This document shows positions 1 to 7,619 of a stretch of 11,130 bases of DNA, in pieces; position 1 is the first letter of the stretch, and every line of letters starts with the position of its first letter. Both the position numbers and the translations under genes were made by a program. The stretch spans positions 1 through 11,130 of the forward strand of contig JAPOYQ010000503.1 in NCBI GenBank assembly GCA_026706505.1. The letters are read 5' to 3'. Under the pieces are notes generated by a model. That model had not been told where the DNA came from. It made no database searches and worked only from the letters and a program-made list of their open reading frames with translations. The DNA is from Gemmatimonadota bacterium. GTDB lineage: Bacteria; Latescibacterota; UBA2968; UBA8231.

Positions 1-1
1 G

Positions 2-388
2 GTAACTGAGGAGAATCTGGTCAACGCTCCGCTGATGCTACTTTTGGCGTACATCATCGTGGGGCATCGGGAGTGGAGACACGCCGAGATTCGGCTTTTT
101 GTGTGCTTCGACTCTGAAAACGGAGAACGCGAGACAAACAAGCTGTCCAAGTTGATGACGGAAGGACGGCTGCCGATTTCTAGGCAGAATGTGACCTCGG
201 TTCCTTGTACGACCCACGAAGCCCTTGAGCAGGAGGTGACCCTCCGATCTTCTAAAGCCGATTTGGTCATCGCTGGTCTGACCGATGACGACATCAAATC
301 GGGCGAAGCCAAGCAAGCCCTCCAGCGCTACTACGGGACAAACGACGTGCTGTTCGTTCATGCGAGCGAGCCGGTCGCAATCGAGTAA
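2..388 (+). CDS. C-terminal part of an SLC12-like cation-chloride cotransporter / amino-acid permease (5' truncated)
   Basis: The frame is open to the left edge, so this is the last 128 residues of a longer membrane protein. It begins with the end of a hydrophobic stretch (NAPLMLLLAYIIV), followed by a soluble domain. The segment HREWRHAEIRLFVCFD and the later SSKADLVIAGL and DVLFVHASEP stretches match the cytoplasmic C-terminal domain of bacterial SLC12-type permeases (APC superfamily), which has a Rossmann-like, universal-stress-protein-like character. Family members move Na+, K+ and Cl- or amino acids across the inner membrane; the ion cannot be told from this end. Only 42 bases separate its stop from the next gene on the same strand, and a K+ channel lies two genes on, which favours an ion-homeostasis role. 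Family assignment comes from recalled motifs and is fairly firm; substrate is open. Confidence 0.68.
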   Translation, partial: VTEENLVNAPLMLLLAYIIVGHREWRHAEIRLFVCFDSENGERETNKLSKLMTEGRLPISRQNVTSVPCTTHEALEQEVTLRSSKADLVIAGLTDDDIKSGEAKQALQRYYGTNDVLFVHASEPVAIE

Positions 389-430
389 TTCGGAATCGTC
401 TAATCACTTTTTTCGGCGGGGGTAGATAGT

Positions 431-2632
431 TTGAACAGGCTCGAATTGCGCCTCAATTGGGGTGCCTACACGGTCTGGTGGCGTACTTTATTGATGGTCC
501 TGATCTGGAGTGCAGCCGCTGCCGCAGAAAGCGAGCATCGGTTGACCATCCTGCACACCAATGATCTGCTGGGACGACTACTTCCAGAGCCTTATTTCGA
601 CGAAGCCGACTGGGGCGGTTTTGCCCGCTTGGCCTACCTGATAGCGGAGCAGCGGAGTACCCGCGCCGACTCCATCCTGATCGTGGACGGGGGCGATGCT
701 TTGGGCGATTCTCCCCTCGCTGGTGTGGACGCCGGTCAGATGGTAGTGCAACTGATGAACGCGATGGGCTATGATGCCATGGTGGTAGGAAACCACGAAT
801 TTGACTATGGCCTCGACTCCCTTCGCGTCCGCGCTAGCGAGGCGAATTTCAATATCCTAAGTAGCAATGTGCGGGTAGCATCGGACAGCACGGCCTTATT
901 TACACCCTTTGTCCTCTTGGAGCGGGCCGGACTACAGATTGCCCTCATCGGCCTGCTCTCGCCCCAGACGCTAAAAGTGATCAACCCTGTGAAAAATCCC
1001 GCTTTGAACATCGACGCCCCTCACTTGGTTTTGAAGACTTTGTTGGACGGCCCGGCAGGGCAGGCGGATCTGCAAGTGATTTTGGTCCACATGAGCGCTC
1101 AGGAGGCTCGCGATCTGGTGCGGGCTTTCCCACAAGTGGATCTGTTCATCGCCGGAGGCTTTGGCCGAGAAATCCGCAGAGGTGCTAGCGAACATGCGGT
1201 GCGCTTTGCCGGGGGCGGGTATTTGGTCTCCACGCCAGGCTGGGGAGCTTTCTTGGGACAGGTAGACATGACTGTGCGCCGAGAGGGAGACGAGGTCATC
1301 TTGGTGGATGTGCAGCCTCGGCTAGTGCCTATAAGCCCCGAGGTTCCCCAAAACCGGACCGTAGCGTCTCTTATTGACGAGCAGGAGGAAGCCGTACAGC
1401 AAGTCCAGCAACAGCAGCTTGGCAACACCAATGAACCCATTGAGGACGCGGCCCAATGGGTGGCTGATCTGATCTGCACGCGACTGAACACCGAAGTGAG
1501 CGTGATCAACCAAGGAACCCTGCGGAGCCTAACCTTGGATGGCGATATCCAGCTAGGAACGCTGGCCAACCTAGTGCGCTACGATGATGTCCTAGTTCGC
1601 GTGGAGGTGCTGGGGAGCCAGTTGAAAGCTATGGCCGATAGCAGCGCCAAGCGGACCGCGGGAAGTCAGCGACTAGTTTTTTCGGGGTACGATGTCCAGG
1701 CCAGCTTGATTGGCGGTCGGCCTCTAGTGCCAGAGGAGAAGTACCAAGTGGCCACTACTTCGTATCTAGCCTCTGGGGGGGATAGCTATTGGACGAAAGA
1801 GGAGGCCCTAGATATGGAATCGGGAGATTGGATTACGCTGAAGCAGATGCTGGAAGAGCACATCCGTAGATACACCAACTTGGGGCGCTGGGACGGCGTG
1901 CGGCAGGGCGGACGGAGCGTTTGGAAGAACAGCACCAAGCTCAACGGCTCGCTGTCACATACAACTCTCGACGCCTCGGCTAGCCGCTACAGCGGCGTCT
2001 CCTTTCTAGGTGGACATGACGCTTTGGCCTGGAATGGCCAGTTCGAGAGCCGCACCAGCTACGAGAGCCAGCGGGGCACACTGGTCGCCCTGCTGCGCTC
2101 TGGTTTTGGCCAGTTGCGCGCCCGCAGCAGCCTCCGCGAGGCCGTGGACCGTTTGGAAGGGGACGTGATCTACACTTGGTCGCAGCGCGGGCTCGCTCCT
2201 TTTTTAGGGCTCGACATTAACACGGTATGGACAGCCGCTTCGGGAGAGAAACATCCCCTTGCGCTGCGGTTCAAAGGGGGGTTGCATAAAAAATTTGGCT
2301 CGGATGCCGGCGTCCGTATCGGTCTGGCTGTGGAAAGAGACCACGTCCAAGCGACTAATGTAATGGGACTAGAAATAGCACCCGAGTACAAAGAAAAATT
2401 GCGTCCGGGTAATGTCGTGTCCTCCCAGGCCAAATTCTTTTGGGGAGTAAGGCAAAGGAGTACGCTGTCGCTGCAGAATTTCAACAGCCTACGCATCCGG
2501 CTGCTGGGCAATCTGGCCGCTACCCTCGACGCCAACTTGTTCCTGCACCGCGACAGTCAAGTTCAAGCGCTGGCCGTCAAATCGGAACTGCAAGTGGGGC
2601 TGGGCTACGCTTGGAGCGAGAAATGGCTATAA
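431..2632 (+). CDS. Secreted 5'-nucleotidase-like (UshA-family) protein with degenerate metal site and C-terminal beta-barrel-like domain
   Basis: 733 residues from a TTG start, preceded eight bases upstream by a G-rich weak ribosome site. An in-frame ATG at 494 (residue 22) is possible, but the TTG start gives a better signal peptide: WWR, then hydrophobic TLLMVLIWSAAAAA, with cleavage near residue 32. Residues about 37-300 are a metallophosphatase domain: HTND (42-45), GGD (87-89), GNHEFDYG (120-127) and H220. Residues about 331-455 are the 5'-nucleotidase C-terminal domain (NQGTLR 360-365, SGGDSY near 448-453). In the usual family the first motif is HTNDxHG and the last metal motif is GHxH; here they read HTNDLLG and GGFG (242-245), so three expected histidines are absent and phosphatase activity is doubtful. 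Residues about 492-733 show alternating polar/hydrophobic strands like an outer-membrane barrel and end GYAWSEKWL. It could be a binding or structural pseudoenzyme at the cell surface. Likely cotranscribed with the downstream K+ channel. Confidence 0.8.
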   Translation: MNRLELRLNWGAYTVWWRTLLMVLIWSAAAAAESEHRLTILHTNDLLGRLLPEPYFDEADWGGFARLAYLIAEQRSTRADSILIVDGGDALGDSPLAGVDAGQMVVQLMNAMGYDAMVVGNHEFDYGLDSLRVRASEANFNILSSNVRVASDSTALFTPFVLLERAGLQIALIGLLSPQTLKVINPVKNPALNIDAPHLVLKTLLDGPAGQADLQVILVHMSAQEARDLVRAFPQVDLFIAGGFGREIRRGASEHAVRFAGGGYLVSTPGWGAFLGQVDMTVRREGDEVILVDVQPRLVPISPEVPQNRTVASLIDEQEEAVQQVQQQQLGNTNEPIEDAAQWVADLICTRLNTEVSVINQGTLRSLTLDGDIQLGTLANLVRYDDVLVRVEVLGSQLKAMADSSAKRTAGSQRLVFSGYDVQASLIGGRPLVPEEKYQVATTSYLASGGDSYWTKEEALDMESGDWITLKQMLEEHIRRYTNLGRWDGVRQGGRSVWKNSTKLNGSLSHTTLDASASRYSGVSFLGGHDALAWNGQFESRTSYESQRGTLVALLRSGFGQLRARSSLREAVDRLEGDVIYTWSQRGLAPFLGLDINTVWTAASGEKHPLALRFKGGLHKKFGSDAGVRIGLAVERDHVQATNVMGLEIAPEYKEKLRPGNVVSSQAKFFWGVRQRSTLSLQNFNSLRIRLLGNLAATLDANLFLHRDSQVQALAVKSELQVGLGYAWSEKWL

Positions 2633-2657
2633 ACGGTTTGAAGTATGAGAGCAAACT

Positions 2658-3818
2658 ATGAAGGCGTTTATATGGCGATATGTGCCGTATCTCGTTGCTG
2701 CCTTTATGGTCGCCAACGGCTTCTACACCTTGGCCATGGGCTTAGGCGAGATCTTTCACCTCGACCGGTATCTGGCTGTCGAACTGGGGGAAATGCGCCG
2801 CTATCTGGAAGTGGTACCTGCCCCGCAGTTGGGTGGTTTCGTGGCGGTTTTCTTAGGCGTTGTATTCATCGTTTTAGGCAAGGGGTTGGCCGAGCGGCGA
2901 CGGCGCGCTCGCAACTGGGCCGTGGTGGCGCTGCTGCTCAACGTTTTGTCCCATCTATACCAAGGACTGCCATTGCGGAACTGTATCTTGTCGGCAGCGG
3001 GCTTGGTACTTTTGGGGCTATTGCGCGCTGAATTCACGCGCCACAGCGAGCGCCACCGCTGGAGCTATGCCGAAGTGATTGCTGTTTTGTCGATCATCTT
3101 CGCGTTGGCCTACGGCATTGGTGGGGCGTATTTACTGCGCGCCGAATTCAGTGGTATCGAGACGTGGACAGACGCAGTTTATTTCACAGTCGTCACGTAT
3201 AGCACCCTAGGATACGGGGATATACTGCCCCAGAGTACCAACGCCAAATGGTTCGCCATCTCCACGATGGGCATTGGCATTGGATCGTTCATCACGGCCT
3301 TAACCGTATTGCTGGGACCGCTGATCGAGAACCGGCTAAAAGGAGTATTCGCTGTCGTGAGCAAATTTCAAAAGAGCGTGGATCACATAGTAGTGTGCGG
3401 CTATACCAAAGTAACCGAGAGCATCGTCGATGAATTGCGAACGCGACAGGTGCCTTTCCTCATCATCGACGAGCGCGAAGATTTTGTCGTACATCTCAAA
3501 AACAGTGGCTTGGACGTTCTACAAGGCGACCCCACGGAGCGAGCCGTGTTGGAGCAGGCCAATCTGTCCAGTGCTACCGCAGTGATCGCAGCCACGGATT
3601 CGGACGCCACCAATACTTTAGTGGCTCTTACTGCCCGCGCCCTGCGCGAAGCCGGGGAACAGCACAAGCTCCGCATTGTCGTGCGCATTGAGGACGAGGA
3701 GAATATCGCCAAAGTGCAGAGTATAAGCGTCGATGAGATCATCTCGCCTTCTACGTTGGGCGGACGGCTCATGGCGCAGCGGGCAGTGGGCGCAGGGGAG
3801 AGTGTGGATCATGGTTGA
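2658..3818 (+). CDS. Voltage-gated-type potassium channel with cytoplasmic RCK (TrkA-N) domain, Kch-like
   Basis: 386 residues; E. coli Kch is 417. It forms a K+-selective pore in the inner membrane, probably as a tetramer gated by its RCK ring. Hydrophobic segments lie near residues 8-29, 59-76, 87-104, 108-124, 138-160 and 197-222. Between the last two is the pore loop with filter TLGYGD (183-188), which is the K+ signature. Residues about 242-376 are the RCK domain: strand VDHIVVCG, acidic residue D271 at the end of strand two, GDPT (290-293) and AATDSDATN (311-319). The glycine motif reads CGYTKVT, so its later glycines are missing, as in MthK and E. coli Kch. No RCK-C (TrkA-C) domain follows. 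I see no arginine-rich S4 helix; the four N-terminal helices loosely recall the membrane part of MprF/LysX proteins. ATG start, weak ribosome site, 25 bases after the nucleotidase-like gene. Confidence 0.88.
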   Translation: MKAFIWRYVPYLVAAFMVANGFYTLAMGLGEIFHLDRYLAVELGEMRRYLEVVPAPQLGGFVAVFLGVVFIVLGKGLAERRRRARNWAVVALLLNVLSHLYQGLPLRNCILSAAGLVLLGLLRAEFTRHSERHRWSYAEVIAVLSIIFALAYGIGGAYLLRAEFSGIETWTDAVYFTVVTYSTLGYGDILPQSTNAKWFAISTMGIGIGSFITALTVLLGPLIENRLKGVFAVVSKFQKSVDHIVVCGYTKVTESIVDELRTRQVPFLIIDEREDFVVHLKNSGLDVLQGDPTERAVLEQANLSSATAVIAATDSDATNTLVALTARALREAGEQHKLRIVVRIEDEENIAKVQSISVDEIISPSTLGGRLMAQRAVGAGESVDHG

Positions 3819-3882
3819 TGCCTGTATATTCGCTAGCTGGTCTCAATAATGGCACTTACGGCTTTGGGGGCCGCTCTACGAC

Positions 3883-5994
3883 CTAAGAACCGTTTTCGCT
3901 CTGTTGTTTCGAGGGATCGTCGGAGGCTGTCTCCTCTGTGGAGCCCGTGTCGGTATCGTCCATCAGTTCGTGCAGGACGGCGTCGACGACTTCGGTCTCT
4001 ACCTCCTTGCCGAGCTGGGCAGCCGATTCGACGGCTGCCTGTGCCGCCGCCTTCCCTGCCTGCTGCTCTGAAACGCCGAGATCAGCGGCCGCTTCGCGCG
4101 CTGCCTTCACCGCGTGTCTGACGGCGTTGCCCACGTGTAACCCAGCCTCGCTCGCCCCTTGGATGACGCCGTGCGTTGCACCGCGCAGTGCGTCGAGCGG
4201 ATCGGTCGCGGTTTTGGCGAGTGCCTGCATGGTGCCCTGCATCGCTTCCTCTGCGACGCGCCCCACTTCCATTGCGACGTCCGCTGCCGCCCACATGGCT
4301 CCTTCGGTTGCGCCCGTCGCTATTTCGGCACCCTGCTTGCCGATCTGCTCTACCGCGTCAGTTGCTTTTTCGACCGATTGTCTGACTTGTGCAGTCAATT
4401 GGCCAGCTCGCACCTGCCCGTAGTTGAGTCCTTCGACAGTGGCTTTGATCGTGGAGGATAGCTGGTAGGAAGTGACGCCGACGGCCACATCAAGTCCGGG
4501 TATGGGAGGCAGCCGGCGCAGCGACTCCACTGGAAAGTTTGCTACGAAGCTCAAACCCGGGACAGAGGTCAGCACCCGCAGGTTCTGGCGCGTCTGCGAC
4601 ACGAGTTCGTCCATCACGACTTTACTTTCTGCTTCTCCCTCCTCCCGGATGCCCGCCAGTACGCCGAGGGTGAAGAGACCGAGGACGAAGGCGATGACGA
4701 ACAGGAAATCGAAGCCGGTCAGGAAGACTGCGGGAAAACCGATGGTGCGCACTGGATCGACCCACTGCACTGCGATTTCGAGGTGACGCACGCTGAAGAA
4801 GTCGGCGAAAGCACCACCGAGCAGGGGGCTGATGCCTGCGCCGAGGCTGGCCGCTAAGGATGCAGCCGTCAGGTAGGTCATGGCCTGGGCCTGCGGTGCC
4901 ATCTTCATGCGGATTGTTGTCGTCGAGATGTTGATGCCGGCGCTTGCGATCCCTATCAGCATGTGCAGGGCCACGAGCAGGGGCACGGTGAAGGCGTGTT
5001 TTTCGGGCAGCGTAGTGAAGGTCCAGCCGAGGATGACGAGGAAGTAGAGAGACGAGGAGAGCGACAGCACCACCTTGCTGCCGAACTGATCGACGAACGG
5101 CCCCCAGACTCGCAGGAAGAGGACGTTGGCGAGCTGGCTCAGCACGCCTAGCCCCACGACCCACGTCAGGTTCATGCCGAGCTTGGTCAGCATGTAAACG
5201 GTGAAGAAGGGTACCGCTAGCTGAGCGACGAAGTTCCACATGAACAGGAACTTGATCAGTTGCCGGAAGTTCCGGTCGCGGAATGGTGCCCCGAGGCTGC
5301 TGAACACCGAGGGACGTTCGCCTGCCGGGACGACCATCTGTGGCTCCGGCATGCGCGCCATGAACCCGACGGCACCGAATCCCAGCACGACGCTGCCGAA
5401 CAGCATTGCGTACGAATAGGCGAAGATCTCATCACTCGGGCCGGATGCCTTCCACCAGTCGATGTAGAGAGCCGCAATAAGCCCCGACACCGCCGAGGCA
5501 ATCGTTGCCACCCGCAGACGCTGGGCGAAGAACTTGCCCAGCAGATCTTGCGGCACGAGGTCGCGCAGCCAGCCGTTCCAACTCGCGTTCACGAAGGCGT
5601 TGCTTATGCCTCGCAGTGCGATGAACACGAGCATGAGGGTCACGGCGCTTGGATTGGGCACATCAATCAGAAAGGGGAGCAGCGCGATCGGGATCCAGGT
5701 CGCGTACGCGAGGAAGTAGGCGGTGACGGCGACGGCCTTTCGCAGCCGCAGTCGCTCGATGGCGAGCACTGCGATTAGCTGCAAGGGCTGCACGATGAAC
5801 GGGATGGCCGTCATGATGCCGATGTGGAAATTGGACGCTCCGAGAATCAGGGCGAACGAGGCGAGAAACCCGCCGGATGCCAGTCCGTCGGCACCCGACG
5901 CTGAGATTGCCTGCCGGGTCATGTTGCCCAACCCGCGCTGGCGCTCTTCGTCGTTGAGTTCGGGAACGGGTCGGAAGAACTTGGGGATAGCCAT
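3883..5994 (-). CDS. MFS transporter with a long Ala-rich C-terminal tail
   Basis: 703 residues from the ATG at 5994 (MAIPKFFRPVPEL). The frame stays open to 6114 and another ATG lies at 6033, but the extra residues look non-coding and have no good ribosome site; no strong site precedes 5994 either. Residues about 35-450 are a 10-12 helix major facilitator: helices are clear from ASGGFLASFALI through FLFVIAFVLGLFTLGVLAG, with loop motifs DLVPQDLLGKFFAQR (145-159) and GPFVDQFGSKVV (298-309). The substrate is unknown; MFS proteins are usually inner-membrane proton symporters or drug/metabolite exporters. Residues about 451-703 form a soluble tail of Ala/Glu/Gln/Lys-rich helices (for example 560-680), ending in an acidic Ser/Thr/Asp stretch. 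An ordinary MFS protein is about 400-450 residues, so the tail is the odd feature. Convergent with the K+ channel and divergent from the dehydrogenase. Confidence 0.8.
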   Translation of the reverse strand: MAIPKFFRPVPELNDEERQRGLGNMTRQAISASGADGLASGGFLASFALILGASNFHIGIMTAIPFIVQPLQLIAVLAIERLRLRKAVAVTAYFLAYATWIPIALLPFLIDVPNPSAVTLMLVFIALRGISNAFVNASWNGWLRDLVPQDLLGKFFAQRLRVATIASAVSGLIAALYIDWWKASGPSDEIFAYSYAMLFGSVVLGFGAVGFMARMPEPQMVVPAGERPSVFSSLGAPFRDRNFRQLIKFLFMWNFVAQLAVPFFTVYMLTKLGMNLTWVVGLGVLSQLANVLFLRVWGPFVDQFGSKVVLSLSSSLYFLVILGWTFTTLPEKHAFTVPLLVALHMLIGIASAGINISTTTIRMKMAPQAQAMTYLTAASLAASLGAGISPLLGGAFADFFSVRHLEIAVQWVDPVRTIGFPAVFLTGFDFLFVIAFVLGLFTLGVLAGIREEGEAESKVVMDELVSQTRQNLRVLTSVPGLSFVANFPVESLRRLPPIPGLDVAVGVTSYQLSSTIKATVEGLNYGQVRAGQLTAQVRQSVEKATDAVEQIGKQGAEIATGATEGAMWAAADVAMEVGRVAEEAMQGTMQALAKTATDPLDALRGATHGVIQGASEAGLHVGNAVRHAVKAAREAAADLGVSEQQAGKAAAQAAVESAAQLGKEVETEVVDAVLHELMDDTDTGSTEETASDDPSKQQSENGS

Positions 5995-6013
5995 GTGCGT
6001 TTTTAGCGAAGCG

Positions 6014-6090
6014 AAACTGTGTTCAGGGTACATTCGAATCAGTGCGGAGTAGAAGAGTAGAAAATCCGCGTCAGGCGGGCAAACTGTGTT
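6014..6090. repeat. 10-base direct repeat in the divergent intergenic region
   Basis: AAACTGTGTT occurs at 6014-6023 and again at 6081-6090, 67 bases apart, between the MFS transporter and the dehydrogenase. The second copy touches the candidate -35 of the dehydrogenase promoter, so the copies could be binding sites for a regulator of the divergent pair. Two copies of a 10-mer in about 210 bases can also arise by chance. Confidence 0.3.
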
Positions 6091-6119
6091 TGTCTGGCGT
6101 AGCGCGATCCCCATATATT
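6090..6119 (+). promoter_or_regulatory. Candidate sigma70-type promoter for the dehydrogenase gene
   Basis: TTGTCT (6090-6095, four of six matches to TTGACA) lies 18 bases before TATATT (6114-6119, five of six matches to TATAAT). Transcription would begin near 6126 and leave a leader of about 80 bases before the TTG start at 6207. No experimental support; the sigma factor of the host is unknown. Confidence 0.35.
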
Positions 6120-6174
6120 ACGCGGCATGGAGAAACCGAACTCTATCTATCATCGAAGAATAGGGGTTGGAGAC

Positions 6175-6210
6175 ATGCAGAAAAAAGAGGTGTTGCGAGG
6201 TCCGGTTTGA
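6175..6210 (+). CDS. Short leader reading frame overlapping the dehydrogenase start
   Basis: ATG at 6175 opens an 11-codon frame (MQKKEVLRGPV) with AGGGG eight bases upstream. Its TGA stop (6208-6210) overlaps the TTG start of the dehydrogenase (6207-6209) in a TTGA arrangement like the ATGA overlaps of coupled genes. The same frame can be extended back to an ATG at 6127, giving 27 residues. It could couple translation of the dehydrogenase, or be the true start if a frameshift or sequencing error lies nearby, or be chance. The peptide has no recognisable family. Confidence 0.25.
   Translation: MQKKEVLRGPV
6197..6201 (+). promoter_or_regulatory. Ribosome binding site deciding the TTG start of the dehydrogenase
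   Basis: GAGGT lies five bases before the TTG at 6207. It favours this start over the far-upstream ATG at 6042, whose product would carry about 55 residues unlike any family member. Confidence 0.45.
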
Positions 6211-7619
6211 AGGGGCAGAGGAATTCGTTCAAGGACAGCGTCGACCGGATGTTTGAGGCGGCCGCCGCTGCGATGGAGCTTGAGCCGGGACTCGCCGACC
6301 AGATCAGGACGTGCAATTCCGTGTTCCAGGTCAGCTTCCCCGTTCACATACGGGGCGAGTTTCGGGTCTTCACCGGTTGGCGTGCCGTCCACAGCGAGCA
6401 CTTCCTGCCGGTAAAAGGCGGGATCCGCTATGCGCCAATCGCCGACCAGGACGAGGTGGAGGCCCTGGCCGCCCTGATGACCTACAAGTGCGCCATCGTC
6501 GACGTCCCGTACGGAGGCTCTAAGGGAGCCCTACAGATCGATCCGCGCGACTACGACGCGGCCGAGCTCGAGCTGATCACGCGCAATTTCACAATGGAGC
6601 TGGCGAAGAAAGGCTACATCAGCCCCAGCCTCAACGTGCCGGCTCCCGATATGGGTACGGGCGCGCGCGAGATGGGATGGATCGCAGATGCCTACCGGAC
6701 CCTGTATCCCAACGACATCAACGCCGTCGCCTGTGTCACCGGCAAACCCGTGCACATGAGCGGAATCCGCGGCCGCAACGAGGCGACGGGGCGCGGGGTG
6801 CAGTACGCCCTCAGGGAATTCTTTCGCCATCCCGAAGACGTGCAGAAGGCCGGGATGGATGGAGACCTAGAGGGCAAGCGCGTAATCATCCAGGGTTTGG
6901 GCAACGTCGGATACCACGCCGCGAAGTTTCTGTCCGAAGAGGATGGCGTCAGGGTGGTCGCTGTTATTGAGCGGGAGGGGGCCGTGGTGTGTGGGGACGG
7001 GCTAGACATCGAGGAGCTCGCCGCCTATCGCCGCGAAAAGGGCGCTGGCCAGGGATTTCGGAACTCCGATTTCGTGGAGGACGGCAGCTTTTTGCTGGAA
7101 GCAGACTGCGACATCCTGATCCCTGCGGCCATCGAATCGGTGATCACCACTGAAAACGCCGAGCGCATCCAGGCGCGGCTGATCGCCGAGGCCGCCAACG
7201 GTCCGACCACTTTCGAGGCGGAAGCAACCCTGCGCGATCGCGGCAAGGTGGTGATCCCGGACGCTTACCTGAATGCAGGGGGTGTGATAGTCTCCTACTT
7301 CGAATGGATCAAGAACCTGTCCCACATCCGCTTTGGCCGCATGGACCGGCGCATCGACGAGCTGCGCGGGCAGCGCATCGTCGAGGCCATTGAGACAGCG
7401 GTTGGCAACCCCCTTCCCGAAACCCAGCGGCACGACCTGATGCGCGGAGCCGATGAGTTGGACCTGGTGCGATCTGGCCTAGACGACACCATGCGGCAGG
7501 CGTACAACGAGCTGCGCGAGGTGTTTTTGCGTCATGACAAGGTGCATGACCTGCGCACTGCGGCGTACGTCGTGGCGATTGAGAAGATCGCGCAGAGCTA
7601 CCGGGAAATGGTGTATTGA
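6207..7619 (+). CDS. Glu/Leu/Phe/Val dehydrogenase, probably NAD-dependent glutamate dehydrogenase
   Basis: 470 residues from the TTG start. The enzyme would catalyse oxidative deamination of glutamate to 2-oxoglutarate and ammonia in the cytoplasm. The N-terminal catalytic domain carries KGGIRY (70-75), TYKCAIVDVPYGGSKG (92-107) with the expected lysines K94 and K106, and APDMGTG (146-152) with the catalytic aspartate D148. The dinucleotide domain has GLGNVG (230-235); strand two ends in E255, an acidic residue that usually selects NAD over NADP. NGPTT (331-335) and NAGGVIVSYFEW (356-367) complete the active site. The length is slightly above the common 420-450. The frame is open upstream to 6042, but homology begins only at SFKDSVDRMFEAA, six residues after the chosen start. 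Divergent from the MFS gene, with 212 bases between. Leucine or other amino-acid dehydrogenase activity is less likely given the overall match. Confidence 0.9.
   Translation: MKGQRNSFKDSVDRMFEAAAAAMELEPGLADQIRTCNSVFQVSFPVHIRGEFRVFTGWRAVHSEHFLPVKGGIRYAPIADQDEVEALAALMTYKCAIVDVPYGGSKGALQIDPRDYDAAELELITRNFTMELAKKGYISPSLNVPAPDMGTGAREMGWIADAYRTLYPNDINAVACVTGKPVHMSGIRGRNEATGRGVQYALREFFRHPEDVQKAGMDGDLEGKRVIIQGLGNVGYHAAKFLSEEDGVRVVAVIEREGAVVCGDGLDIEELAAYRREKGAGQGFRNSDFVEDGSFLLEADCDILIPAAIESVITTENAERIQARLIAEAANGPTTFEAEATLRDRGKVVIPDAYLNAGGVIVSYFEWIKNLSHIRFGRMDRRIDELRGQRIVEAIETAVGNPLPETQRHDLMRGADELDLVRSGLDDTMRQAYNELREVFLRHDKVHDLRTAAYVVAIEKIAQSYREMVY

Noticed and set aside
1099..1569. Long minus-strand frame (156 codons) inside the nucleotidase-like gene
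   Set aside because: Low-complexity Ser/Arg/Pro-rich translation with no family features; it is the shadow of a gene with clear domains on the other strand.
3819..3882. Possible bidirectional terminator between the convergent K+ channel and MFS genes
   Set aside because: No stem with a T-run is visible in the 64 bases.
3938..4423. Plus-strand frame of 161 codons rich in Ala, Ser, Thr and Cys
   Set aside because: It is the complement of the Ala-rich tail of the MFS protein; repetitive GC-rich codons keep the opposite strand open.
4622..5239. Minus-strand frame of 205 codons in a second frame of the MFS gene
   Set aside because: Arg/Pro/His-rich, typical of an out-of-frame reading of a GC-rich gene; the MFS frame has all the membrane helices.
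6042..6206. Upstream extension of the dehydrogenase to the ATG at 6042
   Set aside because: The added residues do not resemble the family, cover the promoter region and lack a ribosome site.
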